Source of the DNA: a virus
Reading direction: 5' to 3' (one strand)
Virus record (IMG/VR): IMGVR_UViG_3300034101_000800
Span: 1-55,177 of that record
Length of the DNA: 55,177 bases
In this document: one piece after another, positions 1 through 8,925 of the stretch
Numbering within the stretch: position 1 is the first letter of the stretch
Layout: every line of letters starts with the position of its first letter
Notes under the pieces: model-generated
Database searches by the model: none
The model's input: only the letters and a program-made list of their open reading frames with translations
Told to the model about the DNA's origin: nothing
Translations under genes and position numbers: made by a program

Positions 1-2232
1 CTTCTTGTATAGAGTGGCTGAGTCTGCGTACTTGTCCATACCCTTCACCCCGCGAGGGAACGCAATTGCTTGCGGAGGCATCTGATTGAACTCGGCGCGG
101 AACGATTCGATGTGCTGAATCACGGTTTCCTGATCGGTTGTAAGGATCAAATTGATTGCCTTGGTAAGCGCATCGCGCACAACCTGTGGAGTAGACGAGC
201 GAGTAGTTTCGATACCCATGATCTTGAGAGCAGGCTTGGCGTAACGCACACCCTCAGAGTCATGCACATTCAGAATGTAACGCTTCTTGGCAGTCCAAAT
301 ACCTGCGTCAGCGATCACCTCGCGCTTCATCACCATCTTGTTTGAGTAGGCATTCATGTACCGTGCCAGAGAGTCGTACTGAGACTCAATATACGGTTCA
401 ATCTTGTCTTCCACGCACTTGTGCAGGAAGTTCACAATCTTGGTGTGGTCTGCTCCGTTTGGAAACACCCGCTTCACAAGCGCACCCATACGCAGATACA
501 CGGAGTCTGTGTCTGAGGCAACCACATAGTCAACGCCTGTGGTTTTCAGCAAGTCATTCATGTACTGATTCAGCGCGTTCTCAATCCACCGAATGCTGAG
601 TTGCCCCGAAAGCGTAATCGCTTCTGCTTGCCTGATGTCAAAGAAGCGGAAGTACTCGTTACCAAGTGCGCCGTAAGCGGAGTTCAGCGCGATCTTGAGT
701 GCCATTTGCTTGGTGGAGTAGTACGCAATCTTGTTCTCTGCTTCTCGTTTTGCGGCAGGATCGGTCAGCGTTTCCTTGTGCTTCTTGGCAGCAATCATAC
801 CCGCCTTTGCTGCCTTGCGATCCTCGTACATACGATCCATCAGCGCAGGCAAGAATCCCTGCTTGTCCTTGCGGAAGCATTGTCCGTTTGCCGCCATGGC
901 GTATCCAAGACCAGGCAGATGCGAGGTGTCTACCTTGCGAACAAGCAGATCGTCTACCGTGCTTGCCTTGCTCATCCCGATGTGGTTCACAATGGTATCG
1001 GGCGAGATGTTGTACTGCATGATAAGGTGCGGATACAGCGAGTTCAAGTCAAGCGATACCACCCAATCGTGTCTACCAAGCAGAGGAGTCTTCACATACG
1101 CGCCAGCGTACTGGAAGTCTTTGCGCGAATCCTTCTTCATGGGAATCACAGTCTTGTTGTCCATCAGGTACGAATGGATAAGGCAGTCCCATGTACGCAC
1201 CTGAGAGAACACATCTTCGTAGTTGCACTTGGCAAGATACGCAATCGACAGTTGCAGTTCGATTAGTTTCAGTTTGTCGTCCAGGCGCCGTACAAGCGCA
1301 ACATCCTTGATGTTGTACTCTACGAATCGCTTAAAGTTCTGCTTGTAGAAGTCTGACATGGAGCCAAACTCCTCATACGACAATTTGCGTTCACCTAGTT
1401 CCACAAAGGCGATATGATCAAGTTTGTAACTCTCTTGGGTTACAAAGGTGTACTGCTTGTACAACTCAAAGTAGTCAAGTGATGAGATGCCCACCAGTTC
1501 GTAGCAGATAGTCTCGCGCTGCTTGATAACAACGCGCTTCTCTTTCACTTTACGCCACGGTGACAACCGCAGCACATCGCGCTCGCCGAGGACACGAACA
1601 ATACGATTATGCAGATACGGCAGATCAAAGAATCGTGTGTTCCATCCCGTGATTACATCGGGTGGATTCTGCTCCCAATACTCCAAGAATGCCTCGAGCA
1701 GGTCTTGCTCTCGCGTGAAAGTATGAAGTTCCACGGGAGCGTCTGTGTCCAAATCACCAGGCACATCTCCAAGCGCCCAACAATGGTAGCGATCCTTGCG
1801 CCACAAGGTGATGACATTAATCTCTTCGTTTGGGTCTTCAGGTAGAGGAAACCCTGACTCACAGGTGGTTTCGATGTCGATTACAACAACATCAATGTGA
1901 TCCATCGACCACGGAATGTCGTCTTTCCAATGCTGGCGAGTGTAGTCGTAGGCAAACTGATACTGGTACTGCGTGTTTCCGAAAATCTCGAAACCCTGCA
2001 CACCCTCGTACTGATCCAAGAACTCCCTGCAATCACGCACGGTGCCTGGTAGCACAGGCTCAACCCGCTTGCCGTCCACGGTGCGATACTGAGCGCCTGG
2101 TTTATTGCTAGGCACCCAAAGCGTTGGTTGGTATTCTTGTGTCTCAGTAAAGCGCAATCCTGTTGCGGAGTCTACACCGCGCAACAGGATGCGATTGCCA
2201 AGCAGAGAAATGTTGGTGTAGTACTTGCTCAT
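1..2232 (-). CDS. 43: DNA polymerase gp43, family B (3' part outside window)
   Basis: Replicative DNA polymerase with 3'-5' proofreading exonuclease. The frame is open for 744 codons from an ATG at 2232 to the window edge, so the C-terminus is missing. Exonuclease motifs are visible: DIETTCESGFP near residue 118 (Exo I), GWNTRFFDLPYLHNR (Exo II) and YNIKDVALVRR (Exo III). Polymerase motifs follow in order: SLDLNSLYPHLI near 394 (motif A), KIALNSAYGALGN near 512 (motif B) and ASDTDSVY near 570 (motif C), with the catalytic aspartates present. The last visible stretch carries the FPRGV motif of T4 gp43. No intron or intein interrupts it. No Shine-Dalgarno precedes the ATG; a sigma70-like promoter sits 8 bp upstream. 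In most relatives regA is adjacent, but here a 9-kb glycan island and a lysozyme gene intervene. Confidence 0.97.
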   Translation of the reverse strand, partial: MSKYYTNISLLGNRILLRGVDSATGLRFTETQEYQPTLWVPSNKPGAQYRTVDGKRVEPVLPGTVRDCREFLDQYEGVQGFEIFGNTQYQYQFAYDYTRQHWKDDIPWSMDHIDVVVIDIETTCESGFPLPEDPNEEINVITLWRKDRYHCWALGDVPGDLDTDAPVELHTFTREQDLLEAFLEYWEQNPPDVITGWNTRFFDLPYLHNRIVRVLGERDVLRLSPWRKVKEKRVVIKQRETICYELVGISSLDYFELYKQYTFVTQESYKLDHIAFVELGERKLSYEEFGSMSDFYKQNFKRFVEYNIKDVALVRRLDDKLKLIELQLSIAYLAKCNYEDVFSQVRTWDCLIHSYLMDNKTVIPMKKDSRKDFQYAGAYVKTPLLGRHDWVVSLDLNSLYPHLIMQYNISPDTIVNHIGMSKASTVDDLLVRKVDTSHLPGLGYAMAANGQCFRKDKQGFLPALMDRMYEDRKAAKAGMIAAKKHKETLTDPAAKREAENKIAYYSTKQMALKIALNSAYGALGNEYFRFFDIRQAEAITLSGQLSIRWIENALNQYMNDLLKTTGVDYVVASDTDSVYLRMGALVKRVFPNGADHTKIVNFLHKCVEDKIEPYIESQYDSLARYMNAYSNKMVMKREVIADAGIWTAKKRYILNVHDSEGVRYAKPALKIMGIETTRSSTPQVVRDALTKAINLILTTDQETVIQHIESFRAEFNQMPPQAIAFPRGVKGMDKYADSATLYKK

Positions 2233-2240
2233 ACTTCATA

Positions 2241-2268
2241 AGCATAGCACATAAACCGTACTATGCAA
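2241..2268 (-). promoter_or_regulatory. Sigma70-like promoter for gene 43
   Basis: On the minus strand, TTGCAT (2263-2268), a 16-bp spacer and TATGCT (2241-2246). The -10 element ends 8 bp before the gene 43 ATG, so the predicted start site falls about two bases upstream of the ATG, leaving almost no leader. It overlaps the stop codon region of the lysozyme gene. Confidence 0.65.
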
Positions 2269-2269
2269 G

Positions 2270-2671
2270 TCACTTCATCGCTTTCTTCACCTTGTTCCAA
2301 TACTTGGTTGTCGCTGCTTTCTTGTGTCCTCGCGGGCCGCCATTGTGAATGCGGGCAAGAGTTTCATCTGAAGCATTGGCAGGAGCGTACCGATCCATGT
2401 ACGCTATCACGATGCGGCGAGCGTACTCAGGATCACGGCAGTCCTCGTAGCAACCACCGATGCTCGGATCGTGCTGTACTGCATCTTGCCAGTACACACG
2501 CCAAATCTGAAACACTCCAATGGCCTTGCCGCCGTCGCCGACTACATTGGGATTGTTACCTGATTCCACCGTTGCGATGGCGTCGAGCAACCGTTCTGAC
2601 GGCGGCGCGGCATTAGCAGAGCAAACAATGACGGAGATGCTGGCAGCAACCAATAGCAGAGAGCGAATCAT
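2270..2671 (-). CDS. Secreted invertebrate-type (destabilase-like) lysozyme
   Basis: Likely peptidoglycan-cleaving muramidase exported by the Sec system. Residues 1-21 form a signal peptide: MIRS, a hydrophobic core, and a cleavage site near ANA/A. The mature part matches the i-type lysozyme (destabilase) pattern: VESGN (catalytic Glu, E36), VGDGGKAIGVFQI (possible catalytic Asp, D46), YWQDA, AYMDRYA and the family hallmark ARIHNGGPRG...TKYWNKV. At 133 residues it is about the usual size, but most of the disulfide cysteines of animal members are missing; only three cysteines remain outside the signal peptide or at its end. It differs from the T4 gpe lysozyme fold normally found in this phage group. 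No Shine-Dalgarno precedes the ATG, and the -10 box is six bases upstream. A generic lytic transglycosylase is the alternative, but the HNGGP signature favours i-type. Confidence 0.8.
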   Translation of the reverse strand: MIRSLLLVAASISVIVCSANAAPPSERLLDAIATVESGNNPNVVGDGGKAIGVFQIWRVYWQDAVQHDPSIGGCYEDCRDPEYARRIVIAYMDRYAPANASDETLARIHNGGPRGHKKAATTKYWNKVKKAMK

Positions 2672-2677
2672 GTAGGT

Positions 2678-2705
2678 AGTATACTACCTGAATCAGTAGA
2701 GTCAA
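2678..2705 (-). promoter_or_regulatory. Sigma70-like promoter for the lysozyme gene (leaderless)
   Basis: TTGACT (2700-2705), 16-bp spacer, TATACT (2678-2683) on the minus strand. Only six bases separate the -10 element from the ATG at 2671, so the expected start site is the A of the ATG. The -10 lies in a perfect 16-bp palindrome, AGGTAGTATACTACCT (2674-2689), which could also be an operator. Confidence 0.7.
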
Positions 2706-2729
2706 GCCAGATTCTAAATGCCATTTCAT

Positions 2730-3707
2730 TTATTTTGTTGAGTCTTCGTGAGTTCTTTTCATCAAAGCAGGCCAATTGGCTGTATCGTAATTGCCTGTGT
2801 CTACCGCTATGAAACTATTTGGCAACAGACCCTCTGAATATAGGTCCGTTAAGAACTTCTGTTCATTTACATTACTGTTAGGGTGATCGTAAAGAAGGTT
2901 ATCATTACAAACAGATGAAACATAGTTTGGAAAGTGTTCCTTATAGACAGACATCGCCGCCACTACTCCTTCGCGTGTTCCACCAAATAATCCAGCAGCA
3001 ATGCGGCCGCCCGACCACATAAACAAGCATTCACCTGGCCTATTTATCATCGTGTCGTGCATATTGGTGTAATATGATCCACTTGCTATTTGTAGGATAT
3101 CATCTACAGATTTACCACTTTGCAGTCCACCAGAAGTTGCATTGCTAGTCCACATAGCAGTATCAATCCAATACACTTGATCTGTGTTGCACTCTAAAGC
3201 ACTATCTAATAACAGATTTGGTTTTTCACAGGTTACTATAGTGTAGTATGGTGTTTGAACTTCTCGGGCGCAAATCGCTGTGTTAAATATACCCGTGTTG
3301 TGTTGTTTTTGCAAAAATCGTTCATGTGGTATCAATGCTGACGAATCTAAATCATAGTACTTAATTTTAGCGGTGTTCCATACCTCTTGAACAGATAGTC
3401 TGCAATCTACAGTCGGAAACACCCTATGTGGATCAGAAATGAATTGGTTTTCCTCCATTCGCAATATGTGTTCAGTATATGGGTCTGTCCATAACACAAG
3501 ATCACAGTTTGCTTCTTTCGCAATCTTGCCGAGACACATCAATCCAAAATTCCAACCATTTATAGAACCCCGTCCGTAAATAGGATTCGCTGTTTTTCCG
3601 GCTGTAGATAGTCTATAGTCGCCAATAGTTATCATGCCAGATTCTCTATAGGTTGGCAACAACCAAATAGCACTAACAATTGTTCCTTGTTTTTGGTTCA
3701 TATTCAT
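2730..3707 (-). CDS. HtrL/YibB-like glycosyltransferase
   Basis: Probable cytoplasmic glycosyltransferase of 325 residues. It resembles the N-terminal domain of the large glycosyltransferase at 7281-8915 and the HtrL/YibB (WlaTC) family. Shared landmarks are a central YWIDTAMW strand (the equivalent of FLWIDGGI in the neighbour) and RIAAGLFGGTREGV (neighbour RVARGGLFGGTKDS). The acidic residue in the IDxx strand is the likely nucleotide-sugar/metal contact. No signal peptide or membrane segment is seen. It overlaps the FkbM gene by four bases (ATGA), so the two are translationally coupled. It is the last gene of the glycan island in the direction of transcription. The sugar donor and acceptor cannot be read from sequence. 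Confidence 0.6.
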   Translation of the reverse strand: MNMNQKQGTIVSAIWLLPTYRESGMITIGDYRLSTAGKTANPIYGRGSINGWNFGLMCLGKIAKEANCDLVLWTDPYTEHILRMEENQFISDPHRVFPTVDCRLSVQEVWNTAKIKYYDLDSSALIPHERFLQKQHNTGIFNTAICAREVQTPYYTIVTCEKPNLLLDSALECNTDQVYWIDTAMWTSNATSGGLQSGKSVDDILQIASGSYYTNMHDTMINRPGECLFMWSGGRIAAGLFGGTREGVVAAMSVYKEHFPNYVSSVCNDNLLYDHPNSNVNEQKFLTDLYSEGLLPNSFIAVDTGNYDTANWPALMKRTHEDSTK

Positions 3708-4327
3708 ATAAGTATATCTCTCTTTCCGAATAGGATATCTTCTTGAGATAGTTTACAATCGTGGTAATGCTTTTCAACAACATCAATCTGTACAAAACCA
3801 ACAGAGTTCAAATACTCAACAACATCTTTTTGTGTAGGACATCCAATGTTGTATTGATTGACATCAGTTTCAACTAGAACAAGTTTTGCGCTTTTCAGTA
3901 CAGCATTACATCCCTTTAAAATATCTAGTTCACTTCCTTGAGTATCGAGTTTTATCATATCAAATGCAACTGTATCTGCGCGATGTGCTGTAAGAATAGC
4001 GTCCATAGTATCAGTATCAACCAGTTCTACAGTCACATTATCTTCTGAAAAATAATGAGTGTTTTCAAGATACAACGAGTTTCCACTACATCTCGGTTCA
4101 TTTGTCCTTTTGTAAAACTTGCGTGTATCTTTTTTATCAGATGGACAAGCAATGATGTAATTCAATCCAACATTCTGCAATGAAAATTCACATTCTCTAT
4201 TTGCTTCTATGCATAGGATGTATATGTTGGGATGCTGCGTTAAAACTTCGAGGGCAAACTGTCCTACATTTGCTCCTATGTCAAGAACACTTTTGATGTT
4301 GTAGAGATCAATATAACTGTGGTTCAT
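3704..4327 (-). CDS. FkbM-family methyltransferase
   Basis: Class I SAM-dependent methyltransferase of 207 residues. Motif I is SVLDIGANVGQFA near residues 14-26, the acidic residue that holds the SAM ribose is in CIEANRE, and the FkbM signature KLDTQGSELDILKG follows near 146. FkbM enzymes usually O-methylate sugars or small molecules. Its place among glycosyltransferases suggests that it caps or decorates a glycan. A TATACT box lies at 4359-4364 upstream, but no good -35 is spaced correctly, so a promoter here is uncertain. It is coupled to the downstream glycosyltransferase by an ATGA overlap. Confidence 0.8.
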   Translation of the reverse strand: MNHSYIDLYNIKSVLDIGANVGQFALEVLTQHPNIYILCIEANRECEFSLQNVGLNYIIACPSDKKDTRKFYKRTNEPRCSGNSLYLENTHYFSEDNVTVELVDTDTMDAILTAHRADTVAFDMIKLDTQGSELDILKGCNAVLKSAKLVLVETDVNQYNIGCPTQKDVVEYLNSVGFVQIDVVEKHYHDCKLSQEDILFGKRDILI

Positions 4328-4398
4328 TTTACATTCTCATTTACTAGCGGCTCCAGTAAGTATACTACAGAAATCAGAAGAGGCGAGTCATGCTGATA

Positions 4399-5034
4399 TC
4401 AATCTTCTACTAGACGGTTAAAGTAGCCCATCACCGCCGCAGTACCGGGGCCCATGTAATCGTCGTTTGCTATCTCCATTTCAAACGAATCCGACCAAAA
4501 AAAACTCAAATCAGAAGTTTGTTCAATATCTCGTCCCTGAAAAATACGACTTGCAATGTCTGTGTATTCTACAAAAGGAAGTTTCGGATATGCAACGAAT
4601 CTATTTCCCTCTTTGTTAAAGATCCAACGATGGTGAATCCACCCAAAATACGATCCTTCATGCCTAGTCATCTCTTTGAATTTTGATGGAACCGCAATAT
4701 AGCCCCCATTAGCAATCTTGGGTAACAATTCACACACTAAGCCTGGATTACAAATGTCCTCTAATGTATGAGTACATATTGCGAAATCATATTTCCCATT
4801 TTTATCCACATCATCTAATATCTTGCTCCATAGTTCATAGGAACAAATGTTTCCCAAAAATGAAATTAGATTGCTATTCGGATGCTGATTTATATCAGCA
4901 TAGTGCGTTATGAAGGGAGATGACCACCCATACCCCGATGCACCAATGTCTATGACTCTTTTGTGTTTTGACTGTGAAAGATATTCATAGACCTCGCTTA
5001 CATATCCATTGCCATACTTAAAGTTGTGTATCAT
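4399..5034 (-). CDS. Class I SAM-dependent methyltransferase
   Basis: A 211-residue Rossmann-fold methyltransferase. RVIDIGASGYGWSSPF is motif I, ADINQHP the SAM-binding acidic loop, and YDFAICTHTLEDICNPG the motif IV-like strand of small-molecule methyltransferases. The frame extends 11 codons upstream, but the ATG at 5034 is preceded at proper spacing by a strong AAGGAGAG Shine-Dalgarno, so this start is preferred. It has no membrane segment. The position between two glycosyltransferases suggests sugar modification. The substrate is unknown. Confidence 0.7.
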   Translation of the reverse strand: MIHNFKYGNGYVSEVYEYLSQSKHKRVIDIGASGYGWSSPFITHYADINQHPNSNLISFLGNICSYELWSKILDDVDKNGKYDFAICTHTLEDICNPGLVCELLPKIANGGYIAVPSKFKEMTRHEGSYFGWIHHRWIFNKEGNRFVAYPKLPFVEYTDIASRIFQGRDIEQTSDLSFFWSDSFEMEIANDDYMGPGTAAVMGYFNRLVED

Positions 5035-5089
5035 GTGTTTCTCTCCTTTGCGAGTCTCGCAGACCACTGCCTAGTGATTCTAATAGTTC

Positions 5090-5854
5090 TCATCGTGTCT
5101 CCAACTGCCTAATGTTGCAGGCTTCTGTAAGTTTGATTGTTTCTTCTCCCCATGGACCATTGTCGTGTATGACATACGCGGAGGCATCTATACCAATTGG
5201 ATTTCCAAGGTGATCTAAAACAGTCTTGTCTTTAGATAGATGGGTGCTGAAGAATAGTCTCTGATCCTCATCAAGCACTATGTCTGCTTTCTTAAGCAAA
5301 TACAGAGTTGCCCAAATACCCTGATCGTCCCCAGCGAAGGAGACATTAGGATCATCAGAATCAACCGCATACTGCAATGCAGAGATGATTGCAGTTGTTT
5401 TTCCTATCATGCATCCCGAATTCAAGTATTTGTATGAAGTAGAGGCTCCTATAGTTTCATACAGATGATTGTATGGTGTAGGCGGCCACAACCCCTTTTC
5501 TGCACACATCACAATGTCGTGTCCGTATTTCAAATACTCATCAAGCATCCCATCTACATTCTTGGTAAAGTTAGTGTCGGTTGCATCTAAAAACAAAGTG
5601 TACTCGTATTTCGATTGGATTTCAGTCAGGTACTCTAGATGCTTGTGTATCTTATACCATCGAAGTTTAGACATAAGAGACTCGTAGACATTATTTGACC
5701 ATGAGCATGGTGGAGAAACCCCATCACTATTGTAGCGTTGAACATGGATATCCGTTTGATATAGTCCCCTCTCAATACCAGTTTTGCAAAAACTAGGTTC
5801 ATAGGTGGATGGATAATCGAACAAAACTGTAGTGATAAGTAAACTCATGTTCAT
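5090..5854 (-). CDS. Glycosyltransferase, PLOD/procollagen-type GT domain
   Basis: A 254-residue GT-A-like glycosyltransferase. YTLFLDATDTNF holds the DxD-type metal/nucleotide-sugar site, KYLNSGCMIGKTTAI is the conserved glycine-rich acceptor-side loop, and SFAGDDQGIWATLYL gives the catalytic DDQ segment. This combination is the pattern of the glycosyltransferase domain of lysyl-hydroxylase (PLOD) and related enzymes, which glycosylate protein side chains. The start is the ATG at 5854, overlapping the upstream stop by one base (TGATG) behind a GAGG site; another ATG lies six bases on. Family level is reasonably clear, substrate is not. Confidence 0.65.
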   Translation of the reverse strand: MNMSLLITTVLFDYPSTYEPSFCKTGIERGLYQTDIHVQRYNSDGVSPPCSWSNNVYESLMSKLRWYKIHKHLEYLTEIQSKYEYTLFLDATDTNFTKNVDGMLDEYLKYGHDIVMCAEKGLWPPTPYNHLYETIGASTSYKYLNSGCMIGKTTAIISALQYAVDSDDPNVSFAGDDQGIWATLYLLKKADIVLDEDQRLFFSTHLSKDKTVLDHLGNPIGIDASAYVIHDNGPWGEETIKLTEACNIRQLETR

Positions 5855-6624
5855 CAAAACCTCAGTAGTCCTTCCGGCCGTGACGCGGGTGTAAACTTGT
5901 AATAGTCGTTCATAATTCTGAGGGGTATTAGAGAAGTTTTCATACCTGCAACCACAGTAGACATTCCTATCTCAACCCCCTCTGCAAATGCCCATATGTT
6001 CTCTGCTTGACTTTTATTGAAAAGTTCCATCCAGTTTGCACAGAACACAGACAACTTATCGTTATTCGCAAAAATCATATACTGTTCATTGCAAACATCA
6101 CCAGCATCATATCTGTCTGTTTCCATTAACCCATAGGCCGGTATCTTATGCCTCCAAAAACACCAATACGATGCTTCTGGTTGTTTTCCCGCACCAATAC
6201 CATGCGGTCTTTCAAAGAGAAAGTCTATGTTCTCCGTCTTCATCAGATTCAATACACGAAGCACACCGCTTTCTTCATAAAGGTCAGTAACTTCCCAATC
6301 TGCATCAACGAATATGATGTAATCAGAATCTTTGCATAGTTGATGGCTTTTTAAGATTGGTCGATGTTTAACATTGTAGTTAAACTGATCTGTGTAATAT
6401 CCATCTGGCATATTGAACAACCTGTAATCCGGCTCAATGATGTCAAAATGTATCTTCGGACTGATCTTATCTAAGTCTATGCCTTCTAGTGAAGATTCAT
6501 CCGTAGTTATCACAGAACACTTGTGATTGGAATACTTAGAAACCTTATCATGGAACAACAAAGCGGACGAGAGATACGTTTTACCTATGGCTACTGTGCA
6601 GTATGTGTATGTTAGTGCAGTCAT
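5854..6624 (-). CDS. GT-A-like glycosyltransferase
   Basis: A 256-residue probable glycosyltransferase. The core is YIIFVDADWEV near residue 100, a DxD motif after a hydrophobic strand, preceded by a Lys/His-rich segment (NYNVKHRPILKS). Later landmarks are GAGKQPEASYWCFWR and DVCNEQYMIFAN. There is no transmembrane helix, so it is soluble. The start overlaps the upstream stop by one base (TGATG) with a full AGGAGG site in front. It sits in the middle of the glycan operon. No named family is recognised with certainty. Confidence 0.55.
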   Translation of the reverse strand: MTALTYTYCTVAIGKTYLSSALLFHDKVSKYSNHKCSVITTDESSLEGIDLDKISPKIHFDIIEPDYRLFNMPDGYYTDQFNYNVKHRPILKSHQLCKDSDYIIFVDADWEVTDLYEESGVLRVLNLMKTENIDFLFERPHGIGAGKQPEASYWCFWRHKIPAYGLMETDRYDAGDVCNEQYMIFANNDKLSVFCANWMELFNKSQAENIWAFAEGVEIGMSTVVAGMKTSLIPLRIMNDYYKFTPASRPEGLLRF

Positions 6625-7268
6625 CAACCGCCTCCTTTTCTCTTACAAACCCACACAGCATTTGAAAACTCTTCATGCATGAAAGAAACAAGATTTTGTG
6701 CGATACAGGTTTCGGAAATATCATCATCAGTAATCTCACACCAGTTCCACAACTTGCCATTTATCTGTGTATCAAACACATCTATGTTGGGAGCATAATC
6801 ATGCGCAAGTATGATATCTCCAGGCTTCAAATGTTTTGCAGCACTATTAAACTCATGTTTCTTACTACCACCATCACACAACACAACAGTCGTTCCTTCT
6901 TGCTTGATGAAATCAATAGACTCTTGGCATATACCGCTTTCTAATACACCATTCTCCCATATAGACTTGGTTCTATAATCTGCAACTCCTTTAGCCTGCA
7001 AATCATCAAACCATGAATGTCGGGTAATGTCATATGTAACTATATCAAGAGGAAGGTCTATTTCTTGAGATATCTGTCTGAAGAATTCTGTTAGGCCTCC
7101 CAAAGCGGTTCCTATTTCTAGAATTCGCTTTGGTCTAACAGACTCTAACAAATTTGCAAATGCCAAGGGAGCATATTGATTTTGCTGTGCAGCAAGACCG
7201 TTTATAGTCATCAATCCTTGGTTTTCGTTTAGATTAGGTCCTACAATAGTGTATTTGTCAATGTTCAT
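6624..7268 (-). CDS. SAM-dependent methyltransferase (CmcI/cephalosporin-hydroxylase-like)
   Basis: A 214-residue Rossmann-fold protein with RILEIGTALGGLTEF as motif I, IVTYDITRH as the acidic motif II, TVVLCDGGSKKHEF as the metal-proximal strand and GDIILAHDYAP following. This arrangement matches the CmcI-like methyltransferase group often found beside rhamnosyl- and other glycosyltransferases in surface-glycan clusters. AAAGGA precedes the ATG at good spacing. It probably methylates a sugar hydroxyl, by inference from context only. Confidence 0.65.
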   Translation of the reverse strand: MNIDKYTIVGPNLNENQGLMTINGLAAQQNQYAPLAFANLLESVRPKRILEIGTALGGLTEFFRQISQEIDLPLDIVTYDITRHSWFDDLQAKGVADYRTKSIWENGVLESGICQESIDFIKQEGTTVVLCDGGSKKHEFNSAAKHLKPGDIILAHDYAPNIDVFDTQINGKLWNWCEITDDDISETCIAQNLVSFMHEEFSNAVWVCKRKGGG

Positions 7269-7280
7269 TGCTATCCTTTC

Positions 7281-8915
7281 TTATAAGTTTTCTTTCCTCT
7301 GCTTACCATCATAGTGAAATGCTCTATTATGGTTGATAGGACTGCTTAGTAGACAACCTGCTCGGATCTTTCCTTCAGATATCAGTTGATGTACATGACT
7401 CATCCATGTTTGCTCATATGGGTATGCCCATTTGGTATCTAGAAACACCTTGCGATTGCCTTCTTTGTTGAACATTACAGGCCAATTACAATAGTGAAAG
7501 TCCCCAACGGCATACGACAATCCATCTACAGAACCAGTATGAGTTATCTTGGTTTTATTACAAACTCCTGCGATCTGTGGGCCTGGAAAGTACTGCTCTT
7601 TCTTGTCAGATGGAAGATTGTGCCAAGACCAATTAAGATGGTTGTCTCCAAAGAATTCTGTAAAACACAATTTCAGATAGTCAAGAGATTCCTTTTCCAT
7701 GATGCTCATACACTTATGAAACAATCTAGAATCGTATCGTATCATTCCGTTCCTACACGGCTCTTCTTCCTTGCCACAAAGCATCATATCATCTTCAAAG
7801 AAGACCATATACTGATGATCAGATTCTTCAAACATTTCTGCAGCAAGTTGTCTAGCACCACATATTCCTAGATTCTCTGGCTTTCTTATCTCCCGAAACG
7901 AATGCTTTTTGTAAAGTGCAGAGAACTCGTCATCGGTTGACATATCTGTAGAATTGTTGATTACATACTTGGAAGCGTGTCTGAAAGTAGAGTCGTGGTT
8001 GCGCGTGGAATCCAACCAAAGCCTGTACTGTGCAGGAATGTTAAAGCACACAGAGTATATACCAAGTTTACTGTCGGTTCTACTCTCTTTTGGTTTCTTG
8101 AGAATACTATCGATCCAAGGCGCTATGAGTCCATTCTCTTCAATCATCTCATATCTGCACAGATCTGGGTGATTGTATGTTAGCAGAGTAAAAATGCTTT
8201 CCTCTGTACCCATCAGTCCTCTACCAAGACTATCAGTCAAGTAAGAATAGTACAGGCCATTCAACTTGTTGATACTATCTTTGGTGCCTCCAAACAACCC
8301 ACCCCTAGCAACCCTACTAACAACTGTTCCTCTGGCGAAATCATTCATGGCAAGTGCATCAAACCCATGTATTTCCCCGTCCGCTTTGTACGGGAAACAC
8401 AGAAACAAAGCAGCACCGTCCATGTACTTTACTACTTCACTTTCAAACTTAGCACCAAGTAGACTGTCATGTACTGTGTTGACTATACCTCCATCAATCC
8501 ACAGAAAATACTTGGTGTTGTATGGGTTGAAAAGCGTTGCGTCATTCAACCAAAACATCTTGGACATCACCAATGGATTGTACAGATCCAATCTTGCTTG
8601 AGTACTTTCCGACAACCATCCCTTTTGGTTATACCAGGCAGGATTGGTACGGATATCCTGAATCTGTTTGTAGAACGGCATCTTCGTTCGTAGATCATCT
8701 GCAGTAACAAACTTCAGAGTAGTGTTGCTTCTGTCTCTATGCTGCCACACAAACTCTTCTAGATCAGGACTAATGTAAAGAAACATCGGGCAAGTAACCG
8801 ATTTCAGTAACTTCCCGAATGTTTCTTTGTAGTGATCAAATGAGCGGGAGAAAGATGTTCCCATCTCTCCACGCCCAATATTAATCAATCCGCTTACTAT
8901 AGTAAGTGTACTCAT
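7281..8915 (-). CDS. Two-domain glycosyltransferase: HtrL/YibB-like plus second GT domain
   Basis: A 544-residue fusion. Residues 1 to about 290 are HtrL/YibB-like: TIVSGLINIGRGE at the N-terminus, KYFLWIDGGI and ARGGLFGGTKDS. Residues from about 300 on form a second glycosyltransferase-like domain, with RKPENLGICGARQLAAE and the acidic metal motif MVFFEDDMMLCG. Paralogy with the single-domain protein at 2730-3707 is clear in the GLFGGT region. The fusion suggests a bifunctional enzyme adding two sugars in sequence. No Shine-Dalgarno is visible before the ATG, which follows closely on the upstream gene, so translation may depend on coupling. No membrane segment. Confidence 0.6.
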   Translation of the reverse strand: MSTLTIVSGLINIGRGEMGTSFSRSFDHYKETFGKLLKSVTCPMFLYISPDLEEFVWQHRDRSNTTLKFVTADDLRTKMPFYKQIQDIRTNPAWYNQKGWLSESTQARLDLYNPLVMSKMFWLNDATLFNPYNTKYFLWIDGGIVNTVHDSLLGAKFESEVVKYMDGAALFLCFPYKADGEIHGFDALAMNDFARGTVVSRVARGGLFGGTKDSINKLNGLYYSYLTDSLGRGLMGTEESIFTLLTYNHPDLCRYEMIEENGLIAPWIDSILKKPKESRTDSKLGIYSVCFNIPAQYRLWLDSTRNHDSTFRHASKYVINNSTDMSTDDEFSALYKKHSFREIRKPENLGICGARQLAAEMFEESDHQYMVFFEDDMMLCGKEEEPCRNGMIRYDSRLFHKCMSIMEKESLDYLKLCFTEFFGDNHLNWSWHNLPSDKKEQYFPGPQIAGVCNKTKITHTGSVDGLSYAVGDFHYCNWPVMFNKEGNRKVFLDTKWAYPYEQTWMSHVHQLISEGKIRAGCLLSSPINHNRAFHYDGKQRKENL

Positions 8916-8925
8916 GTGAGATTAC

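Noticed and set aside
601-1266. 221-codon plus-strand frame opposite gene 43
   Set aside because: It is antisense to conserved polymerase motifs and has no supporting start signal.
4359-4364. TATACT box upstream of the FkbM gene as a promoter
   Set aside because: No acceptable -35 at 16-18 bp, unlike the six promoters called.
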